A DNA stretch of 64,000 bases from Nephrocerus scutellatus. Its lineage: Eukaryota > Arthropoda > Insecta > Diptera > Pipunculidae. Made by a program: the position numbers and the translations under genes. Positions 19,190 through 32,400 of this stretch are shown in pieces. Under the pieces are notes generated by a model that was not told the origin of the DNA, did no database searches, and saw only the letters and a program-made list of their open reading frames with translations. Every line of letters begins with the position of its first letter. Position 1 is the first letter of the stretch. The stretch spans positions 87,176,419 through 87,240,418 of the forward strand of contig OX352761.1 in NCBI GenBank assembly GCA_947095585.1. Direction: 5' to 3'.

Positions 19190-19805
19190 AGAAAGAAAAC
19201 CATGTACGTTTACCTTGGATACAGGAGCCAGATACCAGATCAGTTGTAAATCCCAAACTGGTGTCCAAAGGTCAAGTGGAAAAAGTATTTCTTTATAATT
19301 TGAGGACAGCAACAGGTGAAGTTGCAGCAATTAAAGGAGAGTGCTCCTGTAGTGTCATGTTTAGGGAATACGGTTTTCTCATCGGTTTATTGTTGCCAGC
19401 ATTACAGATGAATGCATATTGGACTTGGATTTTATGACAGAGCACGAGATGTCCCTTCATCTAAAGAACCACGTGTTAAATTGGCGTAATGTGGAAGTAC
19501 CCCTGCAAATAAACGACAACCAGATTGGCGGGCTAAGAATCATCACTGAAGAAAAGGTAGAGATATCACTGATGTGCGAGAAAATCATCTATGGCAAGGT
19601 GAACGGTGATCTTGGGGACAGTACAGTAGGAATAGTGGAACCAATAAATTTCAACAAGAACGGAGTGCTATACGGAAGAACTTTAGTGAAACTCCAGCCC
19701 CAGATACCAGTGAGAATAATGAACGTTAGCCCATCACCGAAGGTAAAAAGAGAAGGAACAGTCATTGGCAAGACTCAGGGAGTAAGCTGTATCGCAAACT
19801 GTTAG
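19190..19805 (+). pseudogene. Aspartic protease of the second gypsy-type element, frameshifted
   Basis: The catalytic DTGA is at 19218-19229 (TFTLDTGA). The sequence then changes frame to VVNPKLVSKGQVEKVFLYNL and changes again before ILDLDFMTEHEMSL (from about 19416), which is the second conserved protease block. The open part 19419-19805 continues as the linker to the RT. Two frameshifts make a functional enzyme impossible. Confidence 0.78.
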
Positions 19806-19906
19806 CCTGTAAAATTAAAGAATACGCCACTAGATCTGGAAAGGAAACAAATAATTCGTTCACTATGTAAACATCTTCCAGCAGCACAGCGACAACCAGC
19901 AAAAAG

Positions 19907-20589
19907 GTGCTAAAGCAATTTGCCGTCAGCGACAACGACATGGGTAAAACCCATATAGTGCGGCATCGAATCGATACAGGAAATGCTGCTCCAATTCGAC
20001 AGGCGCCAAGACGATTGCCACTTGCTAAACAACAAGAGGCAGAAACACTGGTTAGGAAGATGGAACGTGATGGAATCATAGAGAAGTCCAAAAGCCCATG
20101 GAGTTCACCTGTGGTACTTGTCCAAAAGAAAAATGGTTTAACTAGATTTTGTGTGGACTATCGAAAACTGAACGATGTCACCAAGAAGGAAAGTTATCCA
20201 TTACCGCGTATAGATGACACATTGGACACCTTATCCGGAGCCAGAATCTTCAGTACATTGGATCTGAAAAGCGGATACTGGCAGGTAGCAATTAATGACA
20301 ACGACAAGGAGATGACAGCATTTACTGCGGGAAACGGCTTGTATCAATTTTCTGTTATGCCGATTGGTTTACGCAATGCTCCTGCTATATTTGAGCGGTT
20401 TATGGAAAATGTTTTGCGAGGCCTTAGCCTTAGCAGAGATGTGGAAGACTGGTGCCGAACGTTTGATACATGTGCCGCAAGCAAAGGACCACAACCAAAA
20501 AACCAGAGGAAAATGGAACAGTACAATGTTGGAGCACCGTTTGAGCGGGTGGCAATGGACATAGCTGGTCCATTCCCAGAAACAAGAGA
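19907..20589 (+). pseudogene. Reverse transcriptase N-half joined in frame to integrase by internal deletion
   Basis: The frame begins with the RT fingers (IIEKSKSPWSSPVVLVQKKN, FCVDYRKLND) and the first catalytic motif STLDLKSGYW (Asp codon 20261-20263), then FERFMENVLRGLS. At about 20425-20437 it passes without a stop into RDVEDWCRTFDTCAASKGP, which is the end of the integrase zinc domain, and MDIAGPFPE with the first integrase Asp at 20558-20560. The YLDD motif, thumb, RNase H and most of the HHCC domain are missing, a loss on the order of 2 kb. In the zinc domain the first Cys of the CDTC pair reads Phe. The frame ends in TGA at 20591-20593. RT and integrase are both disabled. Confidence 0.85.
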
Positions 20590-20593
20590 TTGA

Positions 20594-20883
20594 AGTCGGT
20601 ATATACTCGTGTGATTACATTTAGTAAATGGGCAGAAGCGTATCCCATAGCAAACCAGGAAGCAAGCACGGTGGCTAGGGCATTCGTGGACAATTGCATC
20701 TGCAGATTTGGAGTACCACTGGAATTACATACCGACCAAGGGCGGAATTTTGAATCGCTAGTCTTTCAAGAGCTGTGCCAAGTACTCAACATCAAGAAAA
20801 CGAGGAGCACTCCGTTACATCCACAGTCAGACGGAATGGTCGAAAGATTCAACAGAACGCTGGAAGAGCATCTGCGAAAATAA
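20594..20883 (+). pseudogene. Integrase core remainder
   Basis: After a frameshift near 20610, the frame to 20883 holds ITFSKWAEAYPI, HTDQGRNFES with the second catalytic Asp (20734-20736) and HPQSDGMVERFNRTLEEHL with the catalytic Glu (20842-20844). It ends in TAA at 20881-20883, before the C-terminal DNA-binding domain. No 3' LTR or polypurine tract follows. Confidence 0.85.
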
Positions 20884-21180
20884 TTTAATGCCAACCTGTA
20901 GTTTAATAAGATGTACAACCTTTAGTTTATCAAAATCAGTATTATAGTTTATTAAGATTTAGTATTTCAGTAATAAGTAAAAAGACAACTTCACTAGTTC
21001 AGTTCTGGCAAAAGACATCTTAGAGTACATAATATGCAACTTAATATAAGAGCTCTACGAATTACATCGCTCTCTTCAACACCCCTTCTCGATGTGTTAT
21101 TCCGAGCAACGGATATATTAAAAAATTTTCTATGTATACTTAATACAAGTCCTACGACTTGCACCGTAGCTCATCATACA

Positions 21181-22310
21181 TCATCATCACATCACATTAT
21201 ATATAAATTATTTATAAGCGAATTTTAATGTTCATAACCACTAACTGTGAAGTTGCTGCATATTGCATATTACTGCCCAAACACAGTAATGCAGCTTTTG
21301 GTTTCAACTCATATAAAATTTGAGTAGTTTTAAATTAAATTTGAAGAGAAAAGTAGTGAGTACTGAGTAGTGCTGCCCATGCTTCGAAATGGTATGGTAA
21401 GAATGTCGCTTTCAAACATGCAGGCCAATTAATTCTCATTAAATTTCTTTTGCATTGTTCTCTTATTTCTGTAGTTGATCGAATAGTTATTTTGAACCGA
21501 TGCTTAATGCCATGTATGATGTTTGATGCTTGACTCAATGGTCGATGGTTGATTCGTTGTTCAGTGGCAGACATCCAACTTACGATCGAACATCAAACCA
21601 GCAATCGAACTTACTGTATACATGACTAAGGATAAGATAAGCCAAAAGAAAAGGAAATAGCAGCAACAGCAACGTCGTTTGCAACTTGTGAATGGCCTTG
21701 GCTCTTTTTTTTGTAACATTTGTATTTTTTTCTCTCTCACAGAGCACTGTATCGTTTTATGATTTTATGCAATGTTGATAGAAAGAGCAGAGCAGAGCAC
21801 TGATAGAAAATGAACAGCGACTATACTATCACTACGGCTGCGGTAAAGAATTAAGAAGCTTCACAGCTTGTGCTGCACAAAAAATGGCAGGCAGTCGGTA
21901 TGCACGAAATTGCGGCTATATTTTGAACCGACTTACAGTCTGCTTGTAGGGCGACAATTTGACATTTACATTTTGCTATTTGCATCCAATTTTAAGTAGC
22001 TGCATAAACTGCGCAGTCGATTTTTCTTTAATGCATTGGCTGAAAAGTGAATTTTTGACCAACATGCAGCATAAACTGCGCAGCGGCTGAATTCTTGACC
22101 GCAACCTACTACTGCATATGTTTCTTTCGTTCTGATTTGCTTGATTGTATGTTATTGAAACCACATACATGATCATCAATCACATCACATACAACAGAAT
22201 AAATAATTTATAAGCTGATTTAAATGTTCATAACAATTTATTGTGAGGTGGGTACATATTAAATATATCATATCACTGCACAAACATAGTAAAGCAGTTG
22301 CGTCAATAGT
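21181..22310 (+). repeat. Pair of diverged 120-bp direct repeats bracketing about 0.9 kb
   Basis: 21183-21300 and about 22178-22300 share CATCACAT, AATAA/TTATTTATAAGC, AATGTTCATAAC, TTGTGAGG/CTGTGAAG and CACAAACATAGTAA/CCAAACACAGTAA in the same order. They could be the ends of an old insertion or a dispersed repeat present twice. Confidence 0.7.
22001..22104 (+). repeat. Short direct repeat, spacing 68 bp
   Basis: GCATAAACTGCGCAG occurs exactly at 22002-22016 and 22069-22083 to within one base, and each is followed by a GAATTxTTGACC. A two-copy minor tandem repeat. Confidence 0.7.
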
Positions 22311-22426
22311 AGAAGGAGAAGTAAGAGCTGTTAAAAAAATATGTGCGTGTAATCTTTACGCGCGGTTGGAGTGAAATTCTTTGACGTTGTGGCCAATATT
22401 ACGATTAAATTAAAAGGCACGAGTCG

Positions 22427-23255
22427 CTTGAGAAATTGCTTAGTTCCCGAAATTCCAGACCAAATGATCATATTCCAGAATTTCCATAGGAAAAAGTCTT
22501 ATAATCGCATCTTAGTACTACATTCCGAATTTCATGCGAATCGCTTGAGAAATTGCTTTGTTCCAGAAATTCCAGACAATAATGATCATATTCCAGAATT
22601 CCCATAGGAAGAAGTCTTATAGTCGCATATTGGTCCTACATTCCGAGTTTCATACGAATCCCTTGAGAAATGGCTTCGTTCCAAAAATCCCAGACCATAA
22701 TGATCATATTCCAGAATTTCCATAGGAAGAAATCTTATAGTCACATCTTGGTTCTACATTCCGAATTTCATACGAATCGCTTGAGAAATTGCTTTGTTCC
22801 AAAAATTCCAGACCATAATGATCATATTCCAGAATTTCCATAGGAAGAAATCTTATAATCGCATATTAGTCCTCCATTCCGAATTTCATGCGAATCGCTT
22901 GAGAAATTGCTTTGTTCCAGAAATTCCAGACCATAATGATCATATTCCAGAATTCCCATAAGAAGAAGTATTATAGCCGCATATTAGTTCTGCATTCCGA
23001 ATTTTATTTGAATCGCTTGAGAAATTGCTTTGTTCCAGAAATTCCAGACCATAATGATCATATTCCAGAATTCCCATAAGAAGAATTCTTATAGCCGCAT
23101 ATTAGTCCTGCATTCCGAATTTCATTTGAATCGCTTGAGAAATTGCTTTGTTCCAGAAATTCCAGACCATAATGATCATATTCCAGAATTCCAATAGGAA
23201 GAAATCTTATAGTCGCATATTAGTCCTACATTCCGAGTTTCATACGAATTCCTTG
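22427..23255. repeat. Divergent edge subfamily of the satellite
   Basis: The first seven monomers (117-118 bp) carry CATAATGATCATATTCCAG where interior monomers have CCCTATTGGCCAGATCCCAG, and often ATTGCTTTGTTCC in place of ATGGCTTGGTTCC. From about 23281 all monomers are of the interior type. The change is abrupt. Confidence 0.92.
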
Positions 23256-23469
23256 AGAAATGGCTTGGTTCCAAAAATCCCAGACCCTATTGGCCAGATC
23301 CCAGAATTTCCATAGGAACAAGTCTTATAGTCGCCTATTAGTCCTACATTCCGAGTTTCATACGAATCCCTTGAGAAATGGCTTGGTTCCAAAAATCACA
23401 GACCCTATTAGCCAGATCCCAGAATTTCCATAGGAACAAGTCTTATAGTCGCATATTAGTCCTACATTC

Positions 23470-26400
23470 CGAGTTTCATACGAATCCCTTGAGAAATGGC
23501 TTGGTTCAAAAAATCCCAGACCCTATTAGCCAGATCCCAGAATTTCCATAGGAACAAGTCTTATAGTCGCATATTAGTCCTACATTCCGAGTTTCATACG
23601 AATCCCTTGAGAAATGGCTTTGTTCCAAAAATCTCAGACCCTATTGGCCAGATCCCAGAATTTCCATAGGAACAAATCTTATAGTCGCATATTAGTCCTA
23701 CATTCCGAGTTTCATACGAATCCCTTGAGAAATGGCTTGGTTCCAAAAATCCCAGACCCTATTGGCCAGATCCCAGAATTTCCATATGAACAAGTCTTAT
23801 AGTCGCATATTAGTCCTACATTCCGAGTTTCATACGAATCCCTTGAGAAATGGCTTGGTTCCAAAAATCCCAGACCCTATTGGCCAGATCCCAGAATTTC
23901 CATAGGAACAATTCTTATAGTCGCATATTAGTCCTACGTTCCGAGTTTCATACGAATCCCTTGAGAAATGGCTTGGTTCCAAAAATCCCAGACCCTATTA
24001 GCCAGATCCCAGAATTTCCATAGGAACAAGTCTTATAGTCGCATATTAGTCCTACATTCCGAGTTTCATACGAATCCCTTGAGAAATGGCTTGGTTCCAA
24101 AAATCCCAGACCCTATTAGCCAGATCCCAGAATTTCCATAGGAACAAATCTTATAGTCGCATATTAGTCCTACATTCCGAGTTTCATACGAATCCCTTGA
24201 GAAATGGCTTGGTTCAAAAAATCCCAGACCCTATTGGCCAGATCCCAGAATTTACATAGGAACAAGTCTTATAGTGACATATTAGTCCTACATTCCGAGT
24301 TTCATACAAATCCCTTGAGAAATGGCTTGGTTCCAAAAATCCCAGACCCTATTGGCCAGATCCTAGAATTTCCATAGGAACAAGTCTTATAGTCACATAT
24401 TAGTCCTACATTCCGGGTTTCATACGAATCCCTTGAGAAATGGCTAGGTTCCTAAATCCCAGACCCTATTGGCCAGATCCAAGAATTTCCATAGGAACAA
24501 GTCTTATAGTCACATATTAGTCCAACATTCCGAGTTTCATACGAATCCCTTCAGAAATGGCTTGGTTCCAAAAATCCCAGACCCTATTAGCCAGATCCCA
24601 GAATTTCCATAGGAACAAGTCTTATAGTCGCATATTAGTCCTACATTCCGAGTTTTATACGAATCCCTTGAGAAATGGCTTGGTTCCAAAAATCCCAGAC
24701 CCTATTGGCCAGATCCCAGAATTTTCATAGGAACAAGTTTTATAGTCGGATATTAGTCCTACATTCCGAGTTTCATACGAATCACTTAAGAAATGGCTTG
24801 GTTCAAAAAATCCCAGACCCTATTGGCCAGATCCCAGAATTTCCATAGGAACAAGTCTTATAGTGACATATTAGTCCTACATTCCGAGTTTCATACAATT
24901 CCCTTGAGAAATGGCTTGATTCCAAAAATCCCAGGCCCTATTGGCCAGATCCCAGAATTTCCATAGGAACAAGTCTTATAGTCACATATTAGTCCAACAT
25001 TCCGAGTTTCGTACGAATCCCTTGAGAAATGGCTTGGTTCCAAAAATCCCAGACCCTATTAGCCAGATCCCAGAATTTCCATAGGAACAAGTCTTATAGT
25101 CGCATATTAGTCCTACATTCCGAGTTTCATACGAATCCCATGAGAAATGGCTTGGTTCCAAAAATCCCAGACCCTATTGGCCAGATCCCAGAATTTCCAT
25201 AGGAACAAGTCTTATAGTCGCATATTAGTCCTACATTCCGAGTTTCATACGAATCCCTTGAGAAATGGCTTTGTTCCAAAAATCTCAGACCCTATTGGCC
25301 AGATCCCAGAATTGCCATAGAAACAAGTCTTATAGTCGCATATTAGTCCTACATTCCGAGTTTCATACGAATCCCTTGAGAAATGGCTTGGTTCCAAAAA
25401 TCCCAGACCCTATTGGCCAGATCCCAGAATTTCCATAGGAACAAGTCTTATAGTCGCATATTAGTCCTACATTCCGAGTTTCATACGAATCCCTTGAGAA
25501 ATGGCTTGGTTCCAAAAATCCCAGACCCTATTGGCCAGATCCCAGAATTTCCATAGGAACAAGTCTTATAGTCGCATATTAGTCCTACATTCCGAGTTTC
25601 ATACGAATCCCTTGAGAAATGGCTTGGTTCCAAAAATCACAGACCCTATTAGCCAGATCCCAGAATTTCCATAGGAACAAGTCTTATAGTCGCATATTAG
25701 TCCTACATTCCGAGTTTTATACGAATCCCTTGAGAAATGGCTTGGTTCCAAAAATCCCAGACCCTATTAGCCAGATCCCAGAATTTCCATAGGAACAAGT
25801 CTTATAGTCGCATATTAGTCCTACATTCCGAGTTTCATACGAATCCCTTGAGAAATGGCTTGGTTCAAAAAATCCCAGACCCTATTGGCCAGATCCCAGA
25901 ATTTCCATAGGATCAAGTCTTATAGTGACATATTAGTCCTACATTCCGAGTTTCATACAAATCCCTTGTGAAATGGCTTGGTTCCGAAAATCCCAGACCC
26001 TATTGGCCAGATCCTAGAATTTCCATAGGAACAAGTCTTATAGTCACATATTAGTCCTACATTCCGAGTTTCATACGAATCCCTTGAGAAATGGCTTGGT
26101 TCCTAAATCCCAGACCCTATTGGCCAGATCCAAGAATTTCCATAGGAACAAGTCTTATAGTCACATATTAGTCCTACATTCCGAGTTTCATACGAATCCC
26201 TTGAGAAATGGCTTGGTTCTAAAAATCCCAGACCCTATTGGCCAGATCCCAGAATTTCCATAGGAACAAGTCTTATAGTCGCATATTAGTCCTACATTCC
26301 GAGTTTCATACGAATCCCTTGAGAAATGGCTTGGTTCCAAAAATCCCAAACCCTATTCTCCAGATCCCAGAATTTCCATAGGAACAAGTCTTATAGTCGC

Positions 26401-29400
26401 ATATTAGTCCTACATTTAGAGTTTCATACGAATCCCTTGAGAAATTGCTTGGTTCCAAAAATCCCAGACCCTATTGGCCAGAGCCCAGAATTTCCATAGG
26501 AACAAGTCTTATAGTCACATATTAGTCATACATTCCGAGTTTCATACGAATCCCTTGAGAAATGGCTTTGTTCCAAAAATCCCAGACCCTATTTCATTCG
26601 AATCCCTTGAGAAATGGCTTGGTTCCAAAAATCCCATTCAGAGTTTCATACGAATCACTTGAGAAATGGCTTGATTCCAAAAATCCCAGGCCCTATTAGC
26701 CAGATCCCAGAATTTCCATAGGAACAAGTCTTATAGTCACATATTAGTCCAACATTCCGAGTTTCATACGAATCCCTTGAGAAATGGCTTGGTTCCAAAA
26801 ATCCCAGACCCTATTAGCCAGATCCCAGAATTTCCATAGGAACAAGTCTTATAGTCGCATATTAGTCCTACATTCCGAGTTTCATACGAATCCCTTGAGA
26901 AATGGCTTGGTTCCAAAAATCCCAGACCCTATTGGCCAGATCCCAGAATTTTCATAGGAACAAGTTTTATAGTCGCATATTAGTCCTACATTCCGAGTTT
27001 CATACGAATCCCTTAAGAAATGGCTTAGTTCCAAAAATCCCTGACCCTATTGGCCAGATCCCAGAATTTCCATAGGAACAAGTCTTATAGTCACATATTA
27101 GTCCTACATTCAGAGTTTCATACGAATCCCTTGAGAAATGGCTTGGTTCCAAAAATCCCAGACCCTATTGGCCAGATCCCAGAATTTCCATAGGAACAAG
27201 TCTTATAGTCACATATTAGTCATACATTCCGAGTTTCATACGAATCCCTTGAGAAATGGCTTTGTTCCAAAAATCCCAGACCCTATTGGCCAGATCCCAG
27301 AATTTCCATAGGAACAAGTCTTATAGTCACATATTAGTCCTACATTCCGAGTTTCATACGAATCCCTTGAGAAATGGCTTGGTTCCAAAAATCCCAGACC
27401 CCATTGGCCAGATCCCAGACTTTCCATAGGAACAAGTCTTATAGTCGCATATTAGTCCTACATTCCGAGTTTCATACGAATCCCTTGAGAAATGGCTTGG
27501 TTCCTAAATCCCAGACCCTATTGGCCAGATCCCAGAATTTTCATAGGAACAAGTCTTATAGTCACATATTAGTCCTACATTCCGAGTTTCATACGAATCC
27601 CTTGAGAAATGGCTTGGTTCCAAAAATCCCACACCCTATTGGCCATATCCCAGAATTTCCATAGGAACAAGTCTTATAGTCGCATATTAGTCCTACATTC
27701 CGAGTTTCATACGAATCCCTTGAGAAATGGCTTGGTTCCAAAAATCCCAGACCCTATTAGCCAGATCCCAGAATTTCCATAGGAACAAGTCTTATAGTCG
27801 CATATTAGTCCTACATTCCGAGTTTCATACGAATCCCTTGAGAAATGGCTTGGTTCCAAAAATCCCAGACCCTATTGGCCAGATCCCAGAATTTTCATAG
27901 GAACAAGTTTTATAGTCGCATATTAGTCCTACATTCCGAGTTTCATACGAATCCCTTGGGAAATGGCTTTGTTCCAAAAATCTCAGACCCTATTGGTCAG
28001 ATCCCAGAATTTCCATAGGAACAAGTCTTATAGTCGCATATTAGTCCTACATTCCGAGTTTCATACGAATCCCTTGAGAAATGGCTTGGTTCCAAAAATC
28101 CCAGACCCTATTGGCCAGATCCCAGAATTTCCATATGAACAAGTCTTATAGTCGCATATTAGTCCTACATTCCGAGTTTCATACGAATCCCTTGAGAAAT
28201 GGCTTGGTTCCAAAAATCCCAGACCCTATTGGCCAGATCCCAGAATTTCCATATGAACAAGTCTTATAGTCGCATATTAGTCCTACATTCCGAGTTTCAT
28301 ACGAATCCCTTGAGAAATGGCTTGGTTCCAAAAATCCCAGACCCTATTGGCCAGATCCCAGAATTTCCATAGGAACAATTCTTATAGTCGCATATTAGTC
28401 CTACGTTCCGAGTTTCATACGAATCCCTTGAGAAATGGCTTGGTTCAAAAAATCCCAGACCCTATTAGCCAGATCCCAGAATTTCCATAGGAACAAGTCT
28501 TATAGTCGCATATTAGTCCTACATTCCGAGTTTCATACGAATCCCTTGAGAAATGGCTTTGTTCCAAAAATCTCAGACCCTATTGGCCAGATCCCAGAAT
28601 TTCCATAGGAACAAATCTTATAGTCGCATATTAGTCCTACATTCCGAGTTTCATACGAATCCCTTGAGAAATGGCTTGGTTCCAAAAATCCCAGACCCTA
28701 TTGGCCAGATCCCAGAATTTCCATATGAACAAGTCTTATAGTCGCATATTAGTCCTACATTCCGAGTTTCATACGAATCCCTTGAGAAATGGCTTGGTTC
28801 CAAAAATCCCAGACCCTATTGGCCAGATCCCAGAATTTCCATAGGAACAATTCTTATAGTCGCATATTAGTCCTACGTTCCGAGTTTCATACGAATCCCT
28901 TGAGAAATGGCTTGGTTCCAAAAATCCCAGACCCTATTAGCCAGATCCCAGAATTTCCATAGGAACAAGTCTTATAGTCGCATATTAGTCCTACATTCCG
29001 AGTTTCATACGAATCCCTTGAGAAATGGCTTGGTTCCAAAAATCCCAGACCCTATTAGCCAGATCCCAGAATTTCCATAGGAACAAATCTTATAGTCGCA
29101 TATTAGTCCTACATTCCGAGTTTCATACGAATCCCTTGAGAAATGGCTTGGTTCAAAAAATCCCAGACCCTATTGGCCAGATCCCAGAATTTACATAGGA
29201 ACAAGTCTTATAGTGACATATTAGTCCTACATTCCGAGTTTCATACAAATCCCTTGAGAAATGGCTTGGTTCCAAAAATCCCAGACCCTATTGGCCAGAT
29301 CCTAGAATTTCCATAGGAACAAGTCTTATAGTCACATATTAGTCCTACATTCCGGGTTTCATACGAATCCCTTGAGAAATGGCTAGGTTCCTAAATCCCA

Positions 29401-32400
29401 GACCCTATTGGCCAGATCCAAGAATTTCCATAGGAACAAGTCTTATAGTCACATATTAGTCCAACATTCCGAGTTTCATACGAATCCCTTCATAAATGGC
29501 TTGGTTCCAAAAATCCCAGACCCTATTAGCCAGATCCCAGAATTTCCATAGGAACAAGTCTTATAGTCGCATATTAGTCCTACATTCCGAGTTTTATACG
29601 AATCCCTTGAGAAATGGCTTGGTTCCAAAAATCCCAGACCCTATTGGCCAGATCCCAGAATTTTCATAGGAACAAGTTTTATAGTCGGATATTAGTCCTA
29701 CATTCCGAGTTTCATACGAATCACTTAAGAAATGGCTTGGTTCAAAAAATCCCAGACCCTATTGGCCAGATCCCAGAATTTCCATAGGAACAAGTCTTAT
29801 AGTGACATATTAGTCCTACATTCCGAGTTTCATACAATTCCCTTGAGAAATGGCTTGATTCCAAAAATCCCAGGCCCTATTGGCCAGATCCCAGAATTTC
29901 CATAGGAACAAGTCTTATAGTCACATATTAGTCCAACATTCCGAGTTTCGTACGAATCCCTTGAGAAATGGCTTGGTTCCAAAAATCCCAGACCCTATTA
30001 GCCAGATCCCAGAATTTCCATAGGAACAAGTCTTATAGTCGCATATTAGTCCTACATTCCGAGTTTCATACGAATCCCATGAGAAATGGCTTGGTTCCAA
30101 AAATCCCAGACCCTATTGGCCAGATCCCAGAATTTCCATAGGAACAAGTCTTATAGTCGCATATTAGTCCTACATTCCGAGTTTCATACGAATCCCTTGA
30201 GAAATGGCTTTGTTCCAAAAATCTCAGACCCTATTGGCCAGATCCCAGAATTGCCATAGAAACAAGTCTTATAGTCGCATATTAGTCCTACATTCCGAGT
30301 TTCATACGAATCCCTTGAGAAATGGCTTGGTTCCAAAAATCCCAGACCCTATTGGCCAGATCCCAGAATTTCCATAGGAACAAGTCTTATAGTCGCATAT
30401 TAGTCCTACATTCCGAGTTTCATACGAATCCCTTGAGAAATGGCTTGGTTCCAAAAATCCCAGACCCTATTGGCCAGATCCCAGAATTTCCATAGGAACA
30501 AGTCTTATAGTCGCATATTAGTCCTACATTCCGAGTTTCATACGAATCCCTTGAGAAATGGCTTGGTTCCAAAAATCACAGACCCTATTAGCCAGATCCC
30601 AGAATTTCCATAGGAACAAGTCTTATAGTCGCATATTAGTCCTACATTCCGAGTTTTATACGAATCCCTTGAGAAATGGCTTGGTTCCAAAAATCCCAGA
30701 CCCTATTAGCCAGATCCCAGAATTTCCATAGGAACAAGTCTTATAGTCGCATATTAGTCCTACATTCCGAGTTTCATACGAATCCCTTGAGAAATGGCTT
30801 GGTTCAAAAAATCCCAGACCCTATTGGCCAGATCCCAGAATTTCCATAGGATCAAGTCTTATAGTGACATATTAGTCCTACATTCCGAGTTTCATACAAA
30901 TCCCTTGTGAAATGGCTTGGTTCCGAAAATCCCAGACCCTATTGGCCAGATCCTAGAATTTCCATAGGAACAAGTCTTATAGTCACATATTAGTCCTACA
31001 TTCCGAGTTTCATACGAATCCCTTGAGAAATGGCTTGGTTCCTAAATCCCAGACCCTATTGGCCAGATCCAAGAATTTCCATAGGAACAAGTCTTATAGT
31101 CACATATTAGTCCTACATTCCGAGTTTCATACGAATCCCTTGAGAAATGGCTTGGTTCTAAAAATCCCAGACCCTATTGGCCAGATCCCAGAATTTCCAT
31201 AGGAACAAGTCTTATAGTCGCATATTAGTCCTACATTCCGAGTTTCATACGAATCCCTTGAGAAATGGCTTGGTTCCAAAAATCCCAAACCCTATTCTCC
31301 AGATCCCAGAATTTCCATAGGAACAAGTCTTATAGTCGCATATTAGTCCTACATTTAGAGTTTCATACGAATCCCTTGAGAAATTGCTTGGTTCCAAAAA
31401 TCCCAGACCCTATTGGCCAGAGCCCAGAATTTCCATAGGAACAAGTCTTATAGTCACATATTAGTCATACATTCCGAGTTTCATACGAATCCCTTGAGAA
31501 ATGGCTTTGTTCCAAAAATCCCAGACCCTATTTCATTCGAATCCCTTGAGAAATGGCTTGGTTCCAAAAATCCCATTCAGAGTTTCATACGAATCACTTG
31601 AGAAATGGCTTGATTCCAAAAATCCCAGGCCCTATTAGCCAGATCCCAGAATTTCCATAGGAACAAGTCTTATAGTCACATATTAGTCCAACATTCCGAG
31701 TTTCATACGAATCCCTTGAGAAATGGCTTGGTTCCAAAAATCCCAGACCCTATTAGCCAGATCCCAGAATTTCCATAGGAACAAGTCTTATAGTCGCATA
31801 TTAGTCCTACATTCCGAGTTTCATACGAATCCCTTGAGAAATGGCTTGGTTCCAAAAATCCCAGACCCTATTGGCCAGATCCCAGAATTTTCATAGGAAC
31901 AAGTTTTATAGTCGCATATTAGTCCTACATTCCGAGTTTCATACGAATCCCTTAAGAAATGGCTTAGTTCCAAAAATCCCTGACCCTATTGGCCAGATCC
32001 CAGAATTTCCATAGGAACAAGTCTTATAGTCACATATTAGTCCTACATTCAGAGTTTCATACGAATCCCTTGAGAAATGGCTTGGTTCCAAAAATCCCAG
32101 ACCCTATTGGCCAGATCCCAGAATTTCCATAGGAACAAGTCTTATAGTCACATATTAGTCATACATTCCGAGTTTCATACGAATCCCTTGAGAAATGGCT
32201 TTGTTCCAAAAATCCCAGACCCTATTGGCCAGATCCCAGAATTTCCATAGGAACAAGTCTTATAGTCACATATTAGTCCTACATTCCGAGTTTCATACGA
32301 ATCCCTTGAGAAATGGCTTGGTTCCAAAAATCCCAGACCCCATTGGCCAGATCCCAGACTTTCCATAGGAACAAGTCTTATAGTCGCATATTAGTCCTAC

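Larger units (their letters stand above)
16671..20883 (+). mobile_element. Second Ty3/gypsy-type element (tRNA-Leu primer site, SAP-domain Gag; mdg3/blastopia-like)
   Basis: A promoter-bearing LTR end and primer-binding site are followed by a Gag with a SAP domain, coiled coil and zinc knuckle, then a protease, part of a reverse transcriptase and part of an integrase. The tRNA-Leu-type primer site fits the mdg3/blastopia/micropia group of insect elements. The polymerase is internally deleted and there are many stops and frameshifts. The 5' LTR start is uncertain (TG at 16671 or 16740 are candidates) and no matching 3' LTR was found, so the element is probably 3'-truncated. Confidence 0.82.
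20884..22426. other. AT-rich non-coding interval between the gypsy-type element and the satellite
   Basis: No gene was recognised. It holds small direct repeats listed separately, and an imperfect hairpin (GCGTGTAA/TTACGCGC) at about 22346-22364, just left of the satellite edge. Confidence 0.6.

Noticed and set aside
22640..22665. CENP-B box-like match in the reverse complement of the monomer (TTCG....A near CTCGGAA)
   Set aside because: The TTCG and A positions fit but the CGGG core is shifted by two bases and ends in A; this is below what should be called a CENP-B box.
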